From JBDWFY01 sp965275915 (GTDB lineage: Bacteria; Pseudomonadota; Alphaproteobacteria; Rhizobiales; Stappiaceae), in contig CBDHYI010000008.1 of the NCBI GenBank assembly GCA_965275915.1, positions 930,001-994,000 on the forward strand: 64,000 bases of DNA. The letters run 5' to 3'. Under the pieces are notes generated by a model that was given only the letters and a program-made list of their open reading frames with translations, ran no database searches and was not told the origin of the DNA. Made by a program: the position numbers and the translations under genes. Of this stretch, positions 58,834 to 64,000 are shown piece after piece (within the stretch, counting starts at the first letter, position 1; every line of letters starts with the position of its first letter).

Positions 58834-60423
58834 CTAGCTGTCCGGTATTTCTGATTGCCGTTTGATCACCCTGGCCACACCGGCAAAGTCCAATTTGCCT
58901 GATCCCAGGATAGGCACCTCGTCGACAAACCGAACCTCGGAGGGGATCATCAGATCCTGTGCGCCCTGCGCTTTGGCATAGTCAATGAAATCCTTGCGCG
59001 ATGCGTCTTCGCAATCGGTGATCATGATCAGCTTTTCCCCCTTGCGGTCATCCTTGATGGCTGCCACCGCTGACAGATGGTCCGGCCACAGGTCCGCCGC
59101 CAGCGCTTCGACAGCGGCAAGGGACACCATTTCGCCGCCGATTTTGGCGAAACGTTTGGCGCGACCGCAAATGGTTATGAAACCGTCGTCATCAATGGTG
59201 ACAATGTCTCCGGTATCGAGCCATCCGTCTTCGGGCGGACAGAGAACGCCCGGCCTGGACGCCAGCAGGTAGCCGGCCATGATGTTAGGACCCTTGATAA
59301 GAAGACGTCCACCCTCGTCGATGCCGGGAACCTTTTCCAGACGGGATACGATACCGGGCATCAGTTTTCCTACGCTGCCGACCTTATTATGCGTCGGTGT
59401 GTTCAGTGCAACGATTGGGGAGGCCTCGGTCACGCCATAGCCTTCCAGGATCTGCACGCCGAACTTGTCCATATAGGTTTTCCGTGTTGTGTGCTTCACC
59501 GGTTCAGCCCCGGCAAAACAGTAGCGGATTGACTGGAAGTCACCGGATTGGGCAACCCGCGCATATCCGGCCAGAAAAGTGTCCGTGCCGAAAATGACCG
59601 TTGCATTAGACGAATGGATCAGCTCGGGGATCGCCCGATAATGCAAAGGTGAGGGATAAAAATACACCGGAGAGCCGCAGACGAGCGGCAAGATTGTGCC
59701 TGCCGTCAGTCCGAAGGAATGGAAGACCGGCAGGATATTAAACAACTTATCTTTCGGCGTAAAATCGATCAGGGCCGCCGACTGGGCCGTATTGGCCAGG
59801 ATGTTGGCATGGGTCAGGACGACGCCCTTTGGGGCACCCTCGGAGCCCGAGGTAAAGAGGACGACGGCCGGATCGGAAGCAGTCCCTTTGACGAGCGGGC
59901 TGTTTTTTTTGACGAATCCCAACAGTTTGTCCGTCACACTCACCGTCTTGCGCAGGTCGTCAAGCCAGACAAGCCTGATCTTGTCTTTGATGGCATCGAT
60001 GATGGCCTCAAGCTTGGCCTGTTTGATAAAGGCGCGCGAAGTGAGGATGGTTGTCACCTCCGAGGCCTTACAGGCGGACAGGATGTTGGCTACGCCCGAG
60101 GTGAAGTTGATCATGGCCGGGATCTTGCCGGCCGACATCAGAGCCAGCATCGTCACCGCGGCGCCGTTGGCGCTTGGCAGCATCACGCCGACATGTTTCT
60201 GATCCGCTAGCAGCGGCCGGAATTTGCGTGCCAGAACTGACACACCGGTAAGGAGTTTGCCGTAAGTCAGATGGCCAGTGACCGGGTCCTGCGCGGCCAA
60301 TGTTCCCATACCCCGTTCCCTGGCCATCTTTATGATGTGCTCAAGGATCGTGTGTCTGTCGAGAAGGCTGGCGTCGAACTCCGTGTCGGACATCATCTCA
60401 TACAGCGCCGGTCCCGCCGCCAT
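58834..60423 (-). CDS. Acyl-ACP synthetase-like AMP-forming ligase
   Basis: 529 residues of the ANL superfamily: AMP-binding loop VVLFTSGSEGAPKGVVL, then GYGVTEASPIVALNTPTHNKVGSVGKLMPG, GWLDTGDIVTIDDDGFI, GRAKRFAKIGGEMVSL and the C-terminal catalytic lysine in ILGSGKLDFAGV. It matches the synthetase half of E. coli Aas (2-acylglycerophosphoethanolamine acyltransferase/acyl-ACP synthetase) but has no acyltransferase domain. It probably activates fatty acids for acyl carrier protein, recycling membrane or exogenous lipid. Convergent with the VOC gene. Confidence 0.86.
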   Translation of the reverse strand: MAAGPALYEMMSDTEFDASLLDRHTILEHIIKMARERGMGTLAAQDPVTGHLTYGKLLTGVSVLARKFRPLLADQKHVGVMLPSANGAAVTMLALMSAGKIPAMINFTSGVANILSACKASEVTTILTSRAFIKQAKLEAIIDAIKDKIRLVWLDDLRKTVSVTDKLLGFVKKNSPLVKGTASDPAVVLFTSGSEGAPKGVVLTHANILANTAQSAALIDFTPKDKLFNILPVFHSFGLTAGTILPLVCGSPVYFYPSPLHYRAIPELIHSSNATVIFGTDTFLAGYARVAQSGDFQSIRYCFAGAEPVKHTTRKTYMDKFGVQILEGYGVTEASPIVALNTPTHNKVGSVGKLMPGIVSRLEKVPGIDEGGRLLIKGPNIMAGYLLASRPGVLCPPEDGWLDTGDIVTIDDDGFITICGRAKRFAKIGGEMVSLAAVEALAADLWPDHLSAVAAIKDDRKGEKLIMITDCEDASRKDFIDYAKAQGAQDLMIPSEVRFVDEVPILGSGKLDFAGVARVIKRQSEIPDS

Positions 60424-60811
60424 ACGGCGATTGCCAACTCTTCAGGTCGGGTTCCATGGTCTTTGGCTCCGGCATAGCGATTCTAACCTCAAGCTCAGGA
60501 CTCATTCATATCATGCAATTCTGTTCTGAAAGGAGTGTTCGGATGGGGGGAAACAGTGAAATGCAAAGGTTTGATACCTTTGCAGGCGCTGGTTCGCTTC
60601 AGGCGGGCACTTCCTTTGAAATTCGAAGTGCGAAGCATATTTTGCTGCTGTTCACGGAGTTTTGTCCCTGTGCGTTGATGACCGGTTTGTCTCAGTTTCC
60701 TGCGACAGGTTACGCTGGGAGTTCAATTACCCGGTCGAATGTCCTGCGTGAAACCCAACGTGCAGTGACGAGATACCTATCTTCTGACAGGAAGCTGAAG
60801 AGAAGTCTGCT
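60424..60811. other. Gene-free stretch dominated by a repeat copy
   Basis: No supported gene. Bases 60489-60659 are a copy of the dispersed repeat; the rest is upstream of nrtS and may hold its promoter. The open frame 60456-60854 is the repeat read through and has no homology of its own. Confidence 0.55.
60489..60659 (+). repeat. Second long copy of the dispersed hairpin repeat
   Basis: About 171 bases, in opposite orientation to the copy at 32446-32717. Shared blocks include CAGGACTC, CATGCAATTCTGTT, GAAAG(A/G)AGTGTTCG(A/G)ATGG, GCAAAGG-loop-ATACCTTTGC and TTC(A/G)CTTCAGG(T/C)GG(A/G)CACTTC. It keeps the inner hairpin (GCAAAGG with CCTTTGC), while the outer stem is less perfect. It lies upstream of nrtS. 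Confidence 0.75.
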
Positions 60812-61045
60812 ATGTACCCCGTGCTCAAAATCGCCATGCAACCCGGTATTCTGAAACGGTCAGCCATTGTTGCCGTCATTGTCGGAACGATTCTTAATCT
60901 TATCAATCAGGGCGATGCGATGATGGCCGGTGCGCAGATCAACGTCTTTAAGTGTCTTCTGACCTATATGGTTCCGTTCTGTGTCGCAACCTATGGCGCA
61001 GTGGGTGCTCTTTTGAAATCCGGGCAGGCGGTAACGAGCCGGTAG
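60812..61045 (+). CDS. nrtS: NrtS-like small nitrate/nitrite transporter
   Basis: 77 residues, two membrane helices: AIVAVIVGTILNLINQGDAMM and VFKCLLTYMVPFCVATYGAVGALL. This pattern is that of NrtS, a small bispecific nitrate/nitrite transporter described in cyanobacteria. The ATG at 60812 has GAAGAGAAG upstream; an ATG at 60836 is possible. The same module is fused to a chemoreceptor at 20307-21458. No nitrate reductase genes are nearby. Confidence 0.72.
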   Translation: MYPVLKIAMQPGILKRSAIVAVIVGTILNLINQGDAMMAGAQINVFKCLLTYMVPFCVATYGAVGALLKSGQAVTSR

Positions 61046-61271
61046 CCGGCGGTACCGCACCATCGAGATTTCATTTGTCCTAAAATCTGCAATGAATGAT
61101 GCATGTCCCGGCTTCTACTTTTGGTTGGTCCCCGGTCGCAGGATCGGTCTTTTGTGTGACATGCCGGATTGGCGGTCGGGCTCACGGTCGCCACCCCACA
61201 AAAAGTTAATTTGAAAAAAACGACCCGGTCGTTCCAACTCATCTTGCTATCTCGCAAATATCATGTATTTT

Positions 61272-61297
61272 TGAGACTTCAAGTCTCATTAATGAGA
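61272..61297 (+). promoter_or_regulatory. Overlapping palindromes upstream of the TRAP operon
   Basis: TGAGACTT-C-AAGTCTCA (61272-61288) is a perfect inverted repeat and shares its right arm with a second one, TCTCATT/AATGAGA (61284-61297). They lie 33 bases before the binding-protein start. An operator for a substrate-responsive regulator (for example GntR- or IclR-type) is likely; the regulator is not in the window. Confidence 0.5.
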
Positions 61298-61329
61298 TTT
61301 GTGGGAGGGTTCTTTCAGGGAGGATAGAA

Positions 61330-62565
61330 ATGTCCATCATGGATAAGCTTGGCGCGGTGTCGCGCCGTGATTTCTTCAGACTAACCAAACAATTCGGCCT
61401 TACATCGACATTCCTCGCCGCAGGCGGACTGGGTGGTGCGGTCAGTTTTGCGTCATTGGCCAGGGCGGTCGAATCGACATACGAAAAGCGTTACGCAAAG
61501 CCCGCCAAACACACATTGAAATTCGGCGCGTCGGGCTTCAATGCCCGAAATCTTCTGATTGAGCGGGCCGGTTGTCTCGAGTTTGCACGCGACCTTGAAG
61601 AGCGCACAGAGGGTGAAATTCGCGTTGAGTTCATCGGCGATAACCAGATTTGCGGACAGCTGAACTGTGTTGAAAAAACGCAGTTGGGTATCGTGGATAT
61701 CTATGCTGCGTCGACGCAAAACTCTGCCGGAGGCGCTCCGTATCTGAACGTCCTTGACTATGCCTTCATGTTCCCGGGACGTGCATCACAGTACTATTTC
61801 CTCTACAGCCCCGAAAGTCAGCGCATCCTTCGGGATCCGCTTGAGAAGCGCCATGGTCTGAAGTTCCTCTTCTCCCATTGCGAACTGCGCGGTATTCAGC
61901 TCGGATTGAGCTGGGAGAAAAAGGAAACGGTCACGAAGCTCGAAGAGCTGTTCGGTACCAAAAACCGTGTGACGGGTACGCAGCTTGGCCGGATTGCCAT
62001 GCAGCTTCTGAACCTGAACCCGGTTCCTGTCGCCTGGGAAGAAACGCTTGACGGTCTGAAACAGGGCCTGATTGACGGCGCCGAGACATGGGCGTCGGCC
62101 GTGGCCTATGCAAACATGTCACCGGTCGTTTCCCAGTCGGTTGACCTGAAGTTCTTCTGTGGAACGGAACACACGTCCATGTCCGCAAAAGTGTTCGATG
62201 CAATGGAAGCGCACCTGCAGGATGCGATCATGGAATCGGCCTATCTTGCTCAGGTTCATGTCCAGGCCGCCAACGAAGCGGCTCTCGTGAAGACGGTCGG
62301 ATTCTCCGATCCACAGCTGCCGGGTACTTTGTTTGTTGAAAACAATGTCCGTCCCGCCTTCCTGGCTCCGGACCAGATCAAGATGGCTGAGGAAATGTGT
62401 TCGCCTGAATTCAATCCCAAGCCATGGGCACAATGGCGCGATCGTTTGAACAAATGGTCAGGCGGCATTGACACTTACACGGATATCCATCGTGTTGCTC
62501 GTGAAGTTCCAGCTGACATGAAGCCGGAAAACGTCGAGCCTCGGCGCTGGTGGCGTTCTGCCTAA
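61330..62565 (+). CDS. TRAP transporter substrate-binding protein (DctP family)
   Basis: 411 residues. A twin-arginine signal (SRRDFFRLT, then a hydrophobic stretch and ASLARA) indicates folded export by Tat, often used by TRAP proteins binding a metal or complex ligand. The DctP fold follows: ARDLEERTEGEIRVEFIGDNQICG, MFPGRASQYYFLYSPES, GTQLGRIAMQLLNLNPVPVAWEETLDGLKQGLIDGAETW. It is longer than the common 320-340 residue proteins. GGGAGG precedes the ATG. Ligand unknown, typically an organic acid. Confidence 0.92.
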   Translation: MSIMDKLGAVSRRDFFRLTKQFGLTSTFLAAGGLGGAVSFASLARAVESTYEKRYAKPAKHTLKFGASGFNARNLLIERAGCLEFARDLEERTEGEIRVEFIGDNQICGQLNCVEKTQLGIVDIYAASTQNSAGGAPYLNVLDYAFMFPGRASQYYFLYSPESQRILRDPLEKRHGLKFLFSHCELRGIQLGLSWEKKETVTKLEELFGTKNRVTGTQLGRIAMQLLNLNPVPVAWEETLDGLKQGLIDGAETWASAVAYANMSPVVSQSVDLKFFCGTEHTSMSAKVFDAMEAHLQDAIMESAYLAQVHVQAANEAALVKTVGFSDPQLPGTLFVENNVRPAFLAPDQIKMAEEMCSPEFNPKPWAQWRDRLNKWSGGIDTYTDIHRVAREVPADMKPENVEPRRWWRSA

Positions 62566-62584
62566 CTCCCATTGATGACGACAG

Positions 62585-62617
62585 TTGGTCGGTCGGCTTT
62601 CATGCTGACCGATCCAA
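62585..62617 (+). other. Intercistronic stem-loop after the TRAP binding-protein gene
   Basis: TTGGTCGGTC (62585-62594) pairs imperfectly with GACCGATCCAA (62607-62617). It lies in the 117-base gap between binding-protein and small-permease genes, where such stems often let the binding protein be expressed in excess. Confidence 0.5.
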
Positions 62618-62682
62618 ACAGGGGAGACTGGATAACCGTTCGGGGGTAATCTTGTCTCGCACATGGTTGTGGGAGGAAGATA

Positions 62683-63351
62683 ATGGACATGTTGTTCGCG
62701 GAAGCGAGCGCACTAGTTGCGGCTTTTTTTACAAACGATGCCTGGGTAATCAGCGAGGCGATGAACAAGTCGGGCGCCTGGATCGTCGGCTTTATCGTCA
62801 CTTTGGCCGGCGCCGGTCTGGTGCTGTTTATTTATAGTGTGGTGCCGTTCATCGAACGCCATCTTGAACGTAGCGTGATGGTCTGGTCCTATCTTATTAT
62901 CTCCGCGGTCATCTTTGTTGAAGTCTTTCGCCGGTTTGTTCTCAGCGAACAGGCGCCCTGGTCAACCACGCTGCCGCCGTTCCTGTTTCTGATCATGACC
63001 TGGTTCGGCTGTTCCTATAATGTCAAGTTGCGCACGCATCTGGCATTCAACGAGTTCAGGATTGCCATGCCGCCAACAGGCCGTATGGTGTGCATGACAC
63101 TGGATGCCGTTTTGTGGCTCGGTATCTGCTGGATCGTTATCGTTACGTCCTCGCGCGTCGCCGCAAACTCTGCGTCCAATTTCCAGATCCTGCTCGGCAC
63201 GGACAACATCCTTCAGTGGTGGTTCCTGATCACCGTTCCGCTGGCCTTCCTTTTGATGGCGGCCAGGGTTTTGGACAACTTTTTAACCGACTTGAGAAAT
63301 TACCGGTCTGGCGAGGAAATGATCCAAACCGCCGTTATCGGGGGTGAATGA
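62683..63351 (+). CDS. TRAP transporter small permease (DctQ)
   Basis: 222 residues with four main membrane helices; conserved TRAP-DctQ features include IISAVIFVEVFRRFVLSEQAPWS, LIMTWFGCSYNVKLRTHLAFNEF and a C-terminal LMAARVLDNFLTDLRNY. GGGAGGAAG lies a few bases before the ATG. The stop overlaps the start of the large permease gene. Confidence 0.9.
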   Translation: MDMLFAEASALVAAFFTNDAWVISEAMNKSGAWIVGFIVTLAGAGLVLFIYSVVPFIERHLERSVMVWSYLIISAVIFVEVFRRFVLSEQAPWSTTLPPFLFLIMTWFGCSYNVKLRTHLAFNEFRIAMPPTGRMVCMTLDAVLWLGICWIVIVTSSRVAANSASNFQILLGTDNILQWWFLITVPLAFLLMAARVLDNFLTDLRNYRSGEEMIQTAVIGGE

Positions 63352-64000
63352 TGACGGACGCAACCTGGATCACGATTATCTCGCTTGGTGTCACGGTGTT
63401 TTTCATGCTCGGCGTGCCGGTCTTTCTGGTCATCGCCTATTGGGTCATCGCCTCCAGCTTTGTGCTGGGCATGACGCTCGATAATGTCGGCGCGGCTTTG
63501 TCCGACGTCTTTACCGATGGTTTTGCACTGCTGGCGATGCCACTGTTCATTCTGACGGGAGACCTGATCAACCGCTCCGGTATCGCCAGACGTCTGTCGG
63601 ACTTTGCCTACTCCTGTGTCGGTTGGCTGCGGGGCGGACTGGCAATGGCAAGCCTTGCTGCCTGCGGTTTGTTCGCGGCCATTTCCGGTTCGAACTCCGC
63701 GACAACGGCGACGATCGGCTCGATGCTCCACCCGGAAATGGTGAAGGGCGGCTACGACGAACGCTTTTCAGCGGCAACGGCCGCTGCAGGCGGCACTGTC
63801 GGCATTATCATCCCGCCATCGATCATCTTCATCGTTTACGGCTTCCTGATGAACCTGCCTATTTCCGACCTGTTCGTGGCCGGTATCATTCCCGGCGCGC
63901 TGATGGTGATCGGTATGCAGGCTGTCTGCTGGGTCGTCTGCCGCATGAACGGATGGGGGCACCTGATCGGGTTGAACATCAACCGTGTAATCAAGACGGC
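63348..64000 (+). CDS. TRAP transporter large permease (DctM), partial
   Basis: The frame starts at tandem ATGs (63348 and 63351) overlapping the small-permease stop and runs off the window end, so only about 217 residues are seen. DctM hallmarks: FFMLGVPVFLVIAYWVIA, LLAMPLFILTGDLINRSGIARRLSDFA, GLFAAISGSNSATTATIGSMLHPEMVKGGYDERFSAATAAAGGTVGIIIPPSIIFIVYGF. With DctP and DctQ upstream it makes a complete transporter. Confidence 0.95.
   Translation, partial: MMTDATWITIISLGVTVFFMLGVPVFLVIAYWVIASSFVLGMTLDNVGAALSDVFTDGFALLAMPLFILTGDLINRSGIARRLSDFAYSCVGWLRGGLAMASLAACGLFAAISGSNSATTATIGSMLHPEMVKGGYDERFSAATAAAGGTVGIIIPPSIIFIVYGFLMNLPISDLFVAGIIPGALMVIGMQAVCWVVCRMNGWGHLIGLNINRVIKT

Overview
The window looks like chromosomal DNA of a free-living alphaproteobacterium, probably of the Hyphomicrobiales/Rhizobiales type. 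It is fairly GC-rich and gene-dense, with many overlapping stop/start pairs. It carries an OhrR/Ohr pair, several chemoreceptors, TRAP and BMP-type transporters, and proteins resembling Bradyrhizobium D-tartrate dehydratase. Species assignment is inference. I saw no rRNA, tRNA, CRISPR array, phage or insertion sequence. The only mobile-like DNA is a family of short hairpin-forming repeats.

Layout. 1-3.8 kb: two tandem paralogous chemoreceptors (the first cut by the window edge), then a divergent MerR-type regulator with a cobalamin-binding domain (CarH/LitR-like). 3.8-12.3 kb: a minus-strand operon of a SWIM zinc-finger protein, DUF5691 protein, MoxR-type AAA+ ATPase, DUF5682 protein and VWA protein, resembling Escherichia coli yehLMPQ, followed by an FAD oxidoreductase. 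12.4-18.3 kb: small regulators and stress-type genes, a class II amidotransferase, a DnaB-like ATPase, a GT39-like membrane glycosyltransferase and a periplasmic ClpP-like protein. 18.4-25 kb: a DUF5993-DsbB-Lin0512-Lin0512 operon, a chemoreceptor with an NrtS-like membrane sensor, a POT-family transporter, and a trypsin-like protease with two small downstream genes. 25-35 kb: a hybrid histidine kinase with its response regulator, a dioxygenase, an acetyltransferase, a DNA alkylation repair protein, a sugar dehydrogenase, a LysE exporter and a class V aminotransferase. 35-40.2 kb: a DUF6915 gene with a hairpin over its ribosome-binding site, an N-terminally truncated methyltransferase, and a GbsR-controlled DUF4166/DCC operon. 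40.3-49.3 kb: DUF3291, SH3, ICMT-like and tartrate dehydratase genes, PhzF, OhrR/Ohr, a chemoreceptor with a duplicated sensor domain, and QueF. 49.3-57.6 kb: the operon described next. 57.7-64 kb: a dead acylphosphatase-like protein, a VOC protein, an acyl-ACP synthetase-like enzyme, a stand-alone NrtS and a TRAP transporter cut by the window end.

The most notable system is the minus-strand operon 57644-49291. It encodes a Rieske ferredoxin-like protein, a non-haem iron oxygenase subunit that has lost its own Rieske ligands, a GST-like protein, a complete BMP-type nucleoside/purine ABC importer and guanine deaminase. The split oxygenase plus GST resembles NdmC/NdmD/NdmE of Pseudomonas putida CBB5, which N7-demethylate methylxanthine. 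The inferred pathway is uptake of N-methylated purines, oxidative demethylation, then deamination of guanine to xanthine. The reductase that should feed electrons to it is not in the window.

A second theme is regulatory hairpins and palindromes. Duplicated OhrR-type boxes, a GbsR operator, palindromes before the TRAP and DsbB operons, a hairpin hiding a Shine-Dalgarno sequence, and at least four copies or fragments of one dispersed hairpin repeat can all be read directly in the sequence.
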